DNA from: Adiantum capillus-veneris
Taxonomy: Eukaryota; Streptophyta; Polypodiopsida; Polypodiales; Pteridaceae
Direction: 5' to 3'
Assembly: GCA_014529385.2 (NCBI GenBank)
Contig: CM043959.1
Location: 9,760,809 to 9,824,808 of the forward strand
DNA: 64,000 nt
The position numbers were made by a program, and so were the translations under genes. Shown in pieces: positions 11,030-20,700 of the stretch (within the stretch, counting starts at the first letter, position 1; each line of letters begins with the position of its first letter). The notes under the pieces are model-generated. The model saw only the letters and a list, made by a program, of their open reading frames with translations, did not search any database and had not been told where the DNA came from.

Positions 11030-11599
11030 TGTCAAGGCTAGGGACTTGCTACGTGCCGTGTGCGAGCCACAAAGGCTCCTAGCACACAATCATACAACAG
11101 ACAGGCTCACAAGGAAGAACTGTGTGTCACTCACCTTCCTGCGTAGTTGCGAATGAAGGATTCCCGCGCCGCGAAGAAGAGGGAGACGCCGCTACGCTGC
11201 GCTCAACCGCCTCGCCGCCGTCGTGCCGCCGCAACGCTCGATCGCACACACACTCTCACTCACTCTCTCTCTCTCTCTCTCTCTCACACGCACACACACA
11301 AGGAGATGGTGAAGGAGAAGGTGGAGATGGAGCAAGAGCAGCTTCTATTGCACAATGAGAGAATGACTCAATTTTAGGTTTAATTGGCTTTTATGTGAGC
11401 TCACCCCATTCAAACTTGGGTGCCCATGCTTAGCCAACTAACCCTAGCATGTTCGTGTTAGAGTGCGCCTCTCATCGGCGATCACTCTACCTTTCCCCAT
11501 TGGACCGACAAGCCCGGTGCCTGACTCTACTTAAATAAATAATACGGTTACGGTGTCCGTCGTAGGCGATAGGGTGTCCATGAGCCACGAGGGTTAACA
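11030..11599 (-). repeat. Ty3-B 3' LTR
   Basis: On the plus strand it starts 'tgtcaaggctaggg' and ends 'gagggttaaca', the same length as the copy at 23917-24486. A CT/CA microsatellite sits inside both. The ORFs of about 78 codons found in both copies are LTR sequence, not genes. Confidence 0.93.
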
Positions 11600-11615
11600 T
11601 TGCCCCCCTTCCTGA
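11600..11615 (-). promoter_or_regulatory. Ty3-B polypurine tract
   Basis: The minus strand reads 'aggaaggggggcaa' directly before the 3' LTR, the expected priming site for plus-strand DNA synthesis. Confidence 0.8.
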
Positions 11616-12070
11616 TGTAGATTCCGTCCTCGGAAGCTATTGAGTTGAAGTTTGGTATGTCCATGTTGTAGAGCATCTAGATTTGAATCTGCAAGGCAAA
11701 GTCACTATTTTAGCAAGCGGAATTATATTGCCATAAATCATGAGGGGAATGTAAAGTACATGTGGAAATGAGTAAATGCAAGATTTATGAAATGTTAGAC
11801 TGCCATTAAGGACAAATAAATTGCACTTTGAGTAAATTAATTAATCAAGAGTTTTGAGCTTATGGGTGAGTCTATCAATTAGTTAGCTATGACTAAGGTT
11901 AAAACAACTACTCTAGTACTAGCTAAGCTAAGAAGATTATCTAAATGCAAGATTCCCTAATTATGCTTTTCAGCTTTGATTAGCCAACTCGCTCTCACAA
12001 CTACAAACAAAAGCTTGAAATGTTAACTGTAAGCTCAATGGAAGTCTTTTAATTTTATTTATTTTATTTA

Positions 12071-12102
<32 letters not shown>

Positions 12103-12860
12103 ATTTTTTTTAATACTTTTTTACTTTGGGTCACAATCATGTGACGTGTGTGCTTATTTTGTATGTCTGGGGTTTTTTGCTTCTCAAGGAAAAGCGCCCA
12201 CACTGGGAACCTCTAGGGCTCTAGTACCATAGACAATACATGTGAGTGAAGTACCAATTCAAGCCAGGATTTCTCTTCCACTGTAAGATTTTTCATTTGT
12301 GGCACTTATGTTGTTTTTTTTTTGCTTCCATTTCCTTGGTATTCGCACTAGTGTTTTTTGTTTTTTAAGTGAGCAAGCCTTTCTCTGCCTAAAACATTCC
12401 TAAGGTCTCAAATACTCGGATAATTTTATTAGCTAGGCCTAGTGGTCAAGTAAATGAGTTAACCTAATGTCACGGTCTCCTAATCTCCAGGCTCATCCAT
12501 AAGATTAAACTGGAGTTCAATCAACTTAAGCAAAGACAAATTTATACATCTATAATGGCAGATAACAATCATAACTATTGCATTCAAACAAAGCATGAAG
12601 AATCATTATTAGCAATTACACATATCCACCAACATGAATCATGGAAAGTAGTACACCTGGAGGTATGGAGTGGCTCATTTTGTTGAAGCAGATGTCCTCA
12701 GCCATGTGGATGGAGATCCATATAAGTCCTACCTAACACATCCAAAAACAAGCACTATACCTCTAGGAGGCATGTCAGTGTGAAAAATTAAAACTCCTAA
12801 AAAACAAACTCAAAACACAATCTAGACCCCTAACCTACCTATCTGTCACCCCTTTTAGAA
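11616..12860. other. Ty3-B 3' untranslated region
   Basis: No coding signal is seen. An A/T run of 'ttttattta' units lies at about 12053-12120. It is part of the unusually long region between the last ORF and the LTR. Confidence 0.7.
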
Positions 12861-13283
12861 TCAAGGAAAGAGGATATTATATAAACCGGGTGGCCACCCT
12901 AAGGCTAGGCCTCTATCCTCATCATCTAGATAAATAAAATCGTTGTCCGTGAGGCCATAGTCTTCCTCGGTCTCTATCAGTTCCTCTTCATCATCCTCTT
13001 GTGCAAGCATGCTAATCAAGAACCTCGCGATGCGTGGATACTCATCTTGTGCAAAAGAATAAGCATGTGCCACTGGAGACACATTCGCTACTGGGTAGGG
13101 ATCACTAGTTAGCCATAGACGTATCAGCCATTCTAACTCCTCAAAATTTCTCTCGCATGCAAGGCTCTCTATCAAATCCCATTTGCAAGAAAGTATAGGG
13201 TAGCATACGTAGAACACTTGACGAAAAGACAAAGGGTACCTTTCATCAAAAATAGAAGTGCATGCCTCTGGTGAAGTAGCCAT
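12861..13283 (-). CDS. Extra ORF downstream of integrase in Ty3-B (140 aa)
   Basis: This minus-strand ORF, read from the ATG at 13283, encodes about 140 residues. The first two thirds are neutral and rich in Phe, Trp, Leu and Cys, with a short helical look. The last 50 residues are strongly acidic (Asp/Glu runs) and end in a Trp-Pro-Pro motif. It has no zinc finger, signal peptide or convincing membrane segment, so it does not look like an envelope protein. I do not recognise it. It lies between the pol extension and the polypurine tract, where plant Ty3 elements sometimes carry a third ORF. Confidence 0.5.
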   Translation of the reverse strand: MATSPEACTSIFDERYPLSFRQVFYVCYPILSCKWDLIESLACERNFEELEWLIRLWLTSDPYPVANVSPVAHAYSFAQDEYPRIARFLISMLAQEDDEEELIETEEDYGLTDNDFIYLDDEDRGLALGWPPGLYNILFP

Positions 13284-13563
13284 TTCTGACAATACAGATA
13301 GATTTGGTTAGGCCTTTAAAACATAAGAGTTGTTTTTGTGTGTTTCTTGAATTGACACGGTGAATTTGGACTTATATGTAAGATATGATAGGGTGCTCTC
13401 TCGTTGCTAGTCACTCTTGCTCTTTACTATTTTTGTTTTTTGTGAGTATAAGGCTATATATATACATTCCCTAAGATTGGAATTGAGAGGTCAAGGAGGA
13501 AGGTTGAGAGGGGAGCGAGTGAATGATTGATGTTAGCAAACACTCCCCCCTTCCTTGGGTAGA

Positions 13564-15414
13564 TCATACCTTTTGGAATGAGGTCGTCACCTTTTGAAAC
13601 CAATTGTTCCAAGTTGTTATGGGTGAAGGCTTTAACCAATAGTTTTCGACCGCCCTATGCGTTTCATCTAGTTGCAAGGGTGGTAAGGTACTCTCCCATG
13701 ATTTTATTTGCAACATTGTTGTAGGTGGTGAACTTACCCCGGGAGGTGCAAACTCTTTCGTGCTTGTATGGATATGTACAGTGGTAGGTGGAGGTTGTGT
13801 CGAAGCTTCTATTTGCGTATAGGAACTACATGAAGAGCAAGAAGCTTCATTTGATTTCCCTGTTTTTGAGCTAGGTGGAACAAATCGTTCTTTCTTTGGT
13901 ACCCAAACTAGCTCTAGAGCGGGTGTGTAACATTCCATGATTTTTTCCTTTCCGCGGTTTTCAATTTGTTTTGGAGCCACAGGATTGGGTTTACATGGGC
14001 CAGGTGACAGGTAAGAGTACACTTTACGTTTGGGCACCCAGATTTGATCATTTCCTTCATAGTATCCTTGGGCTTCCAATAGTCGTTTAGGAATCCAACG
14101 CAACGTTTCTTTACATTTCTTGGAGTGAGTGGGACGGTTCTTACGAGGTTTCCGTTTTTTTGCATCAACCATGCTCACTACAGAAGCTTTAGGGACCCAC
14201 TTGTATGTTTTCTCTGTTATATTAGGATGGTTCTTGTGTGTCTCAAGCTTTCTTTCAACTACATCAGTTGAAGCTCTAGAGAGTTGGGCTATGGGGACGT
14301 ATGGTTCAACCTCCTGGACATGCAATGTCTTGGGTTTTATTTCCTTAGGCAATATCTCAGGGACTATGGCTTGAGTGGTAGGGCTAAGAGTTGGCTTTTG
14401 TGTTGTAACACCCCCAGTCCCCCAATCAATAGTGCATTTGGTGGCTATCATCCACGTGCGGCCTAGGTTTATATTACCCTCCATAGTTCCAGTAGGCATG
14501 ACCAAAAAGTCTTGAGCTACAATTCCATTGTCATAACTGACAGAAGTGTGCCAGATTCCAAAAACTGTAGTTTTTTTCTTGTTGACACCCTTGACTTGGA
14601 TAATACTCTTAGATAGAGGTGGCTTCCCTAACTGACACCACACCCCATAGGATAGCAGATTATATTTAGCACTCGTTTCCAATAAGGCGTTATATAGCAC
14701 TTTTCCATAGGCACTATTTAACTCAATAGGGTATCGTAGAGGTGTGTCAGAGTCCAACGCATCCTCTTCGATTTCCACGTGGAATGCATTTGTGACTCCA
14801 AGGTTAGCCTCTCGTTTTTGTCTTATACGTTGTTGTCGCTCCTTAGCCTCAGCTTGAGCTTGTATCTTGTTTAACTCGGTTTGTGCTTTGGCGGCCTTCT
14901 TTTGATGAATGGCCCATAGTTCTTCTTGGCTTAAAGGATCATAATATCTTTTGAATTTACTCCCATTGAAGAATCCAATGGTTTCAACTCCATCAAGAGT
15001 TTCCACACGAAGGGTACCTTGTGGGGTAATTTCACATACTCTATATGGTCCTTTACCAGCATATTTCAACTTTTTCTTCTCTTTACGTACTCCATACATA
15101 AGGACTTTATCACCAACTTTGATGTCCTTGTCCTTCACATGGCGATCAAACCACTTCTTTCTCCTATCCTTTTCCACAAGACCATTTTGCACAGCCAACT
15201 GTCTCTCTTCGTCTATTTTTTCTAAGATATACAAACGCTCGGTTAAGGGGTTACCATTCCATCCTTCCTGTGAAGCTACCCTAAGACTAGGAATGACAAA
15301 CTCCCAAGGCATAACCGCTTCTTGGCCGTATACCATTTTGAATGGCGTACAATTAATAGCCACTTTATAAGCAGTACGATAAGCCCATAAGCAGATGTCA
15401 ACTTCAAATCTCAA
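13564..15414 (-). CDS. pol: Ty3-B integrase C-terminus with retropepsin-like and WVPK-repeat extension
   Basis: This 616-codon frame continues the integrase after a 1-base shift. It starts with the conserved 'LWAYRTAYK' and 'MVYGQEAVMP' blocks and a GKGPYRV (GPF/Y-type) module near residue 130. A charged helix follows, then an unexpected retropepsin-like module (about 14715-14410): YNALLETSA, an LG-PPL step and LGRTWM. The active triplet expected as D-T/S-G reads ETS, so it should be inactive. The last 200 residues hold repeated Trp-Val/Ile-Pro-Lys motifs (WVPK, WIPK, WVPK, WVPK) and an AQGYYEGN block. The end is Pro/Thr/Ser-rich. Confidence 0.75.
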   Translation of the reverse strand: MRFEVDICLWAYRTAYKVAINCTPFKMVYGQEAVMPWEFVIPSLRVASQEGWNGNPLTERLYILEKIDEERQLAVQNGLVEKDRRKKWFDRHVKDKDIKVGDKVLMYGVRKEKKKLKYAGKGPYRVCEITPQGTLRVETLDGVETIGFFNGSKFKRYYDPLSQEELWAIHQKKAAKAQTELNKIQAQAEAKERQQRIRQKREANLGVTNAFHVEIEEDALDSDTPLRYPIELNSAYGKVLYNALLETSAKYNLLSYGVWCQLGKPPLSKSIIQVKGVNKKKTTVFGIWHTSVSYDNGIVAQDFLVMPTGTMEGNINLGRTWMIATKCTIDWGTGGVTTQKPTLSPTTQAIVPEILPKEIKPKTLHVQEVEPYVPIAQLSRASTDVVERKLETHKNHPNITEKTYKWVPKASVVSMVDAKKRKPRKNRPTHSKKCKETLRWIPKRLLEAQGYYEGNDQIWVPKRKVYSYLSPGPCKPNPVAPKQIENRGKEKIMECYTPALELVWVPKKERFVPPSSKTGKSNEASCSSCSSYTQIEASTQPPPTTVHIHTSTKEFAPPGVSSPPTTMLQIKSWESTLPPLQLDETHRAVENYWLKPSPITTWNNWFQKVTTSFQKV

Positions 15415-16073
15415 TCAGTGCAATGAGCTTCTACCGTCTTGGTTAAAATAGAGATTAGAGTCTTGTTGGTGCTCTCGGCTTGTCCATTAGCTTGCGGATA
15501 ATAAGGTGTAGACTTATGGTGGGATATCATAAAGGTCGTGGTAAGCTCTCTTATTACCTCATTTATAAAATGGGTACCATTATCACTAACAATTTCAAAA
15601 GGGCAACCAAATCTTGTGATAATGTTCTCAAAAAGAAACTTAGTTGTTGTCCTCGCGTCAGCTTTTTGTGAAGCCTTAGCTTCAGCCCACTTTGTTACAT
15701 AGTCCGTAGCAACTAGAATGTATCGAGATTGAGTGTTGCGAGCTGCGGGACTAATTGGACCTACAAAGTCTAAGCCCCATTTTTCAAATGGTTGGGTTAC
15801 TTTAATAGGATGTAAGGGCATTCTGTCTTTGCGCTGTGTGGTCTTGTAACGTTGGCACTCATCACACCCTTTTGTAAAAAGTGATGCATCCTTAAATAAA
15901 GTTGGCCACCAATAGCCTGATTGCAGCACCTTTCTAGTAGTCAGGTCTCCTGAAAAATGTCCTCTTTCTATGCCCATATGTGCTTCTTGCAAGATATACA
16001 AATATTCATCCTCGCGGGCACAACGCCTAAGAATATCGTCCTTGCCTAGTCTATACAGAGTTCCGGCAATCAA
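15411..16073 (-). CDS. pol: Ty3-B integrase N-terminal and catalytic domains
   Basis: Integrase inserts the element's cDNA into chromosomes. This frame shows the H-H-C-C zinc domain (ending C-DEC), then WGLDFVGP with the first catalytic Asp, VSDNGTHF with the second, and the 'YYPQANGQAESTNK' region with the catalytic Glu. It ends at TGA just before the next frame resumes with 'LWAYRTA', so a single-base indel near 15411 broke the polyprotein. A TGA at 16104-16106 separates it, in the same frame, from RNase H. Confidence 0.88.
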   Translation of the reverse strand: MIAGTLYRLGKDDILRRCAREDEYLYILQEAHMGIERGHFSGDLTTRKVLQSGYWWPTLFKDASLFTKGCDECQRYKTTQRKDRMPLHPIKVTQPFEKWGLDFVGPISPAARNTQSRYILVATDYVTKWAEAKASQKADARTTTKFLFENIITRFGCPFEIVSDNGTHFINEVIRELTTTFMISHHKSTPYYPQANGQAESTNKTLISILTKTVEAHCTD

Positions 16074-16103
16074 ACAATAGGGTTCACATTCTTTTACTAG
16101 CCT

Positions 16104-17744
16104 TCAAGCGATATCCTTACGAAGTTCCTTGGGTGGAAAACCATTAACTAAAAAGTTAACAATGTTCTCACTCCATTCAGGCATAGTCTCAACTATGAAT
16201 AGGGAAGTATCGGGTAATTCATCATCAACTCCTGTAGGGGCTTCACCATTGGGTATGCGAGACAAATGATCAGCCATGACGTGCCTTTTACCGGGTCTCA
16301 CTACAATCGTGAAATCAAACTCCAGAAGAATTAACAACCATCGTGTGATTCTTCCTGTGGAGCATGGCTTGTTTACCAGATACAGCAACGCTTGATGATC
16401 CACATAAAATACAAACTTGTTTTCCAGAAGGTAGTAGCGAAATTTCTTTACTGCATAAACCATTGCCAAACCTTCTCGCTCTGTAGTGGTGTAGTTCCTT
16501 TCAGCATCGTTCAATTGACGGCTTGCAAAGCTAATGGGATAGTCCAATTTATGTTCTCCTGGTTGAGTGAGAACACACCCAATAGCAAAGTTTGATGCAT
16601 CAATATGCACATGGAAAATGACATCCCAGTTAGGTGTCCTTAAAATCGGAGCACTTGCTAGTGTTTTCTTCAATTGTTCATAGGCCTGGTCACACTCTTC
16701 AGTCCATTTAAATTCAATGAGAAGCTTGTATAAAGGACGTGCTATCTCAGCGAAAAATAAACTAAACCGTCGATAATAACCCACGTGTCCCATGAACCTT
16801 TGAACTCCCTTGTAATTGGTTGGTGGTGGTAACTCTAGAATCACTTTAATTTTGCTCTCATCGGTTGAGATACCATTCTTAGATACTATATGCCCTAAAA
16901 TAACTCCATGCTTGACCCAAAATTGGCATTTGAACGGGTTCAACGAGATACGATATAACCTACACTTTTCAAACACCTTCCGCAAACATGATAGATGTTC
17001 TTTCCAAGAAGAGTAAACACAAAGGTCATCTAAGAAAGCTTCACAAAACTCTCTCAAATATTCTTTAAAGGCAGTGTTTATTAATCGTTGGAATGTAGCA
17101 GGGGCATTTGTTAAGCCAAAAGCCATCACACGAAATGCAAACACGCCAAATTCCGTGATGAAGGCAGTTTTAGCTTGGTCCTCTAGCGCTATCGTGATTT
17201 GGTTGTAGCCTGAGTACCCATCTAGAAAGCTATAAGCTTCCTTGCCTGCAACTCTTTCGAGTACATGTTCGGAATATGGTAGGGGGTAATGGTCTCTTCT
17301 AGTAGCTGCATTAACTTTTTTGAGGTCCACGCACACCCTGAGTTTCCCATTATTTTTTGGCACGATAACTATTGGAGACACCCATTCAGAGTGTTCAATA
17401 GGATATATGAACCCACATTTGATAAGATTTTCTAGTTCTTCTTGAATGATCTTTGCGTACTTAGGATTCATCGGGTAGGGTCTTTGTTGTACGGGCTTCG
17501 CAGTGCTAATCATAGGGATTCTATGTTGGACCACAGAAGGTGGAACACCTTTCATATCATGGTATGTCCAAGCGAATACGTCCTTGAATTCCTTGAGAAG
17601 ATCTTTGAGGACCGCCTCTTCAACTTCTGTGAGGTCTTGGGCAATAAAAACAGGTTTTGATTCTTCATCGGGGTCGGCTAATTCTATTTCTTTAACTATT
17701 TCCGGACCATCATAGATTCCATTATTCCCATCGATAGGTATTCT
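16104..17744 (-). CDS. pol: Ty3-B reverse transcriptase and RNase H
   Basis: RT copies element RNA into DNA and RNase H removes the RNA strand. The frame is open from the TAA at 17745 and contains a 'KDVFAW' spacer, then RT blocks VCVDLKK, FLDGYSGYNQ and FLDDLCVYS (catalytic Asp pair). RNase H keeps its catalytic residues (VHIDAS, the ERE Glu, YVDH, and a final MADHLSR), so it is a single classical domain, unlike Ty3-A and Ty3-C. The first Met at 17555 lies within the RT region and is not the biological start. Confidence 0.9.
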   Translation of the reverse strand, partial: RIPIDGNNGIYDGPEIVKEIELADPDEESKPVFIAQDLTEVEEAVLKDLLKEFKDVFAWTYHDMKGVPPSVVQHRIPMISTAKPVQQRPYPMNPKYAKIIQEELENLIKCGFIYPIEHSEWVSPIVIVPKNNGKLRVCVDLKKVNAATRRDHYPLPYSEHVLERVAGKEAYSFLDGYSGYNQITIALEDQAKTAFITEFGVFAFRVMAFGLTNAPATFQRLINTAFKEYLREFCEAFLDDLCVYSSWKEHLSCLRKVFEKCRLYRISLNPFKCQFWVKHGVILGHIVSKNGISTDESKIKVILELPPPTNYKGVQRFMGHVGYYRRFSLFFAEIARPLYKLLIEFKWTEECDQAYEQLKKTLASAPILRTPNWDVIFHVHIDASNFAIGCVLTQPGEHKLDYPISFASRQLNDAERNYTTTEREGLAMVYAVKKFRYYLLENKFVFYVDHQALLYLVNKPCSTGRITRWLLILLEFDFTIVVRPGKRHVMADHLSRIPNGEAPTGVDDELPDTSLFIVETMPEWSENIVNFLVNGFPPKELRKDIA

Positions 17745-19283
17745 TTAGGCTTTTGTGTACACAACCTTTGCTTCCCCCGTGGTGTAAGATTTGAAATGTT
17801 CTGGTGCAGGATGCAAGTCTGTGGATTCCGGTTGTCCTTTGGTCTGTGCTTCCATTTCTGCTTTCTTGTGTTGTCGAGCTAACTCTTGGTTTTGACGCCT
17901 CCTTGCAGTGCGGCTCAACTTTGGCTTGTCTATGATCTCTAATTGGGCTATGTCATGGGGTCGTGGTCTACACCACATAACATTTTGGAGATATTCACCC
18001 CAATCGTCTACCAATTTACGATGAGCATCACATGCTCCTATATAACTGAGACATTCTGCTGAGGATCTCTTCTTTTTTATCCTAGCACGTACATTGGCTC
18101 GATATCGACGCCTCTTAAAGTTTTTCTTTTTCTTATTTGAGATCTGCTTTTGATTTGCATTTAGATCTGGCTCACTAAAGAAGTCCTCGTTGGTGTCCTC
18201 TTCACTCTCGGAGGAGCTATCATCGGTTGATGTGCTCGGTCCTTCTGAACGTTTTGACTCTGAACTTGCTCCACTCTCTAATTCATGAGATTCAGAATCC
18301 GTTTCACTCTGGGAGTCAGTGTCCGAGTCGTGTTGGTCAAAGTCTTCTATTGAGCTATCAGTGTCACTGTCAGATTGGTCTACAATTGCCTTGCCCTTAG
18401 AAGATGCATGTATGGCACTTATCATGTTCAGAGGTGCAATTTGTGGTACCTCTTCCCCCTCTGGTGTGACCCAAGTGGTTCCTCTATTTCCCCAGGTATC
18501 TATGGTTGCAGCTAGGTGTACCCAGTCTACGTTGTCTGATTCCGTCATACCCGGTAACACATCCATGTAAGGAGAATCTTGGCCAATGTCTGTATCCTTC
18601 TTACAAGTGTAACAATATTGTAGTGGGGCCGAGTGAACTGTGGTGTCAGAGCGATGATCAATAATGGTTTTACTCCCTAAGGGGTGTACCTTACCAGTCA
18701 CCAAATCCACTCTAAGGACAGAGTCTTGGAATTGCAAATAGACATGATTTTTAGACCAATCGTGAACCATTTGTGCTTCCCTCATGAATGGTCGTCCTAA
18801 AATCATTTCATATGACATAAGGTGTTTAGAGAAATCCATTACAATGAATGTATGTCGTACCTTGTGTCCTAGAACTTTGATCTTAAGATCCTCGAGCATC
18901 CCCATAGGTTTGGCTATGGTACCATTTGCCATCTTTACCACAATGTTAGTAACACTGAGGCGGGGTTTTCCCATGGATTCCCAACAATCTTTTGTAAGGA
19001 TGCTAACTCCCGCACCACCATCAAGAATTCCCTTTATAGTTAATCCCTTGGTAGTGATGGGTAGGGTCGCATTAGACTCGTCGCCTTCAAAATATTGCCC
19101 TAATTCGTTAATGGGTACCTCGATCACAGACTCGTGTCCATCTAAGTCAAGTGATTGCACATGATTTTCCTCATCAATCATAATCGAGTCAGGTCTATTT
19201 GGTTGCGCAAACTGCGGTAATCCCGTTCGTAGCTCTCCGTTAAGGAATGCTACGAAGTGCAAGGAATAACTCAGGATCTCCAT
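17745..19283 (-). CDS. pol: Ty3-B aspartic protease and acidic linker
   Basis: The retropepsin domain lies near residues 80-190: ILDGGAGVSIL with the active Asp, an ANGT flap region and MILGRPFM. It cuts the gag-pol polyprotein in the particle. It is followed by a linker of about 250 residues, first Ser/Asp/Glu-rich (18220-18400), then Arg/Lys-rich. A single in-frame TAA at 17745 separates it from RT, so the original gene was probably one polyprotein. The start is set by overlap with the preceding frame near 19260, where an indel is likely. Confidence 0.8.
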   Translation of the reverse strand: MEILSYSLHFVAFLNGELRTGLPQFAQPNRPDSIMIDEENHVQSLDLDGHESVIEVPINELGQYFEGDESNATLPITTKGLTIKGILDGGAGVSILTKDCWESMGKPRLSVTNIVVKMANGTIAKPMGMLEDLKIKVLGHKVRHTFIVMDFSKHLMSYEMILGRPFMREAQMVHDWSKNHVYLQFQDSVLRVDLVTGKVHPLGSKTIIDHRSDTTVHSAPLQYCYTCKKDTDIGQDSPYMDVLPGMTESDNVDWVHLAATIDTWGNRGTTWVTPEGEEVPQIAPLNMISAIHASSKGKAIVDQSDSDTDSSIEDFDQHDSDTDSQSETDSESHELESGASSESKRSEGPSTSTDDSSSESEEDTNEDFFSEPDLNANQKQISNKKKKNFKRRRYRANVRARIKKKRSSAECLSYIGACDAHRKLVDDWGEYLQNVMWCRPRPHDIAQLEIIDKPKLSRTARRRQNQELARQHKKAEMEAQTKGQPESTDLHPAPEHFKSYTTGEAKVVYTKA

Positions 19284-19920
19284 ACAGCTTTGCTATGATC
19301 GTGGTTCGGACCTCAGAAGACATGAAGTCCACTAGTTTGGCAACATTCATTGGCATTTTGCAGGGTGTAGGTCCTTGACTAGGAACTGGTGAGGATGGAA
19401 TCTCATATTCCTGAATGGGATCAGGTATTCCTTCGTTAAACATCCTTTCCAACAAGAAGGGTGTATGCTCACTTTCGGATGTCCCGTCCTCACTCCCTTC
19501 TTGGATGATACTAGATATGGCTAATGGTCTATGGTTCATGTGGGGTGGATAAACTTGCGTGGGAAACACTGTGTCATGAATTCTAACATGCATGGGTTCT
19601 GGTTCGAGTTTCCTTTGAGTCTCCTCCACTAAACCTCTTAGATGTTTCACCTGCTCAATCTCGTCTACTGGGTTTGGGTAGGTCCCAATCTTCTTTTTAC
19701 GATTCTTCCCTTTTTGCCCTTGCGGTTTATCTTGGGGGTCTTGGATTGGATTTGGAAACACTTGTGGTGTTTTCAGAGGCTCTTTATGGTTTTTTCTTAT
19801 TCGGTTTTCATTTGGTTCCATGTTACGGTTTTCTTGGTCGGTTTTTCCCTTTGTGGTATTGGTTCTAGTCTCCATTGTCTCGACTGAATCTGAATCATCC
19901 TCGAGGTCATTCATATACAC
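19240..19920 (-). CDS. Ty3-B linker between nucleocapsid and protease
   Basis: This 226-codon frame is rich in Asp, Glu, Lys and Pro and ends with 'KLYGDPELFLAL', which overlaps in sequence with the start of the protease frame, so a frameshift near 19260 has split one polypeptide. It has no known domain. It belongs to the gag-pol polyprotein by position. Confidence 0.55.
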   Translation of the reverse strand: MYMNDLEDDSDSVETMETRTNTTKGKTDQENRNMEPNENRIRKNHKEPLKTPQVFPNPIQDPQDKPQGQKGKNRKKKIGTYPNPVDEIEQVKHLRGLVEETQRKLEPEPMHVRIHDTVFPTQVYPPHMNHRPLAISSIIQEGSEDGTSESEHTPFLLERMFNEGIPDPIQEYEIPSSPVPSQGPTPCKMPMNVAKLVDFMSSEVRTTIIAKLYGDPELFLALRSIP

Positions 19921-19977
19921 AAGGTCATCTCCTGTTCCTATGTTTGTTTTGGAACTTGGCTTTGAATTTCTCGTATT

Positions 19978-20700
19978 CTACGACCTCTTCCTTCGTGTCT
20001 TCTTTTTCTTTGCTTGGATAACTGACGCGGTATCTCTCTCTTCGAGGATATGGCGTGGCCCTTGAAGCATGGACCGTGTAATCGCATAAGCGGGTGCGAC
20101 GGGTGGTATTGGCGATGTCACACTAGCAATTTCGACCAATTTTAGGGGTGTGATTTTAGGCGCATTTGGGTTATAGGGGCATTGGGCAATCAAGTGATCT
20201 ATGCCACAACAATTACATGTGAGTATTGGCATTGCAGACGTGCTCCCTTGATTCATTTGCATCTGTGCAGCATTCTTTTGCAGCCTAATAGGGCACTCCG
20301 CTGCCCGATGTGGTCCACCACACTCGTAGCATTGAAGAGGTGGCCTCCTAGCCTGGTGTTGATATTTTGACCTTTGGATGCGAGAGCAGCAGCTTGATAA
20401 ACCGGATTGACTTGCCCCCAACAATCTTCCATGTAGTATATAGGACACTCTTCCAATGTATCAAGTCCGTAGGCAATACTAGTGTCTATTTCCTCCTCAC
20501 AGCCATCTGCATAAGCATTTGATGGCTCGCAACCCACTTGGTTCATAGGGGCGACTCTTGGATGCGGGGGCTGCGGTCCTAGCACAGGAGGTGGTAGCGG
20601 TGTAGCTTGTACAACATTTTGAGATCTAGGGACCATGAGTTGCGGTAGTTGCTCAACAGGTTGAGCAGGCATCAATACAGGAGCTCGAGGCGTATCCGTC
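19978..20700 (-). CDS. gag: Ty3-B nucleocapsid part 2, two zinc knuckles
   Basis: Two overlapping minus-strand frames (20675-20253 and 20448-19978) together hold a Pro/Gln-rich stretch and two zinc knuckles: CYEC-GGP-H-RAAE-C at 20331-20293 and CNCC-GID-H-LIAQ-C at 20217-20179. Both have three residues between the second Cys and the His, instead of the four normal for retroelements. The C-terminus is a Lys/Arg tail. The switch between frames near 20350 implies an indel. Confidence 0.65.

Noticed and set aside
11122-11377. Paired 76-78-codon ORFs, repeated at 24009-24264
   Set aside because: They lie wholly inside the two Ty3-B LTRs; being in both copies reflects LTR identity, not a gene.
12861-13283. 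Envelope-like gene downstream of integrase in Ty3-B
   Set aside because: No signal peptide, membrane segment or glycosylation pattern is visible, so I kept it as an unknown ORF.
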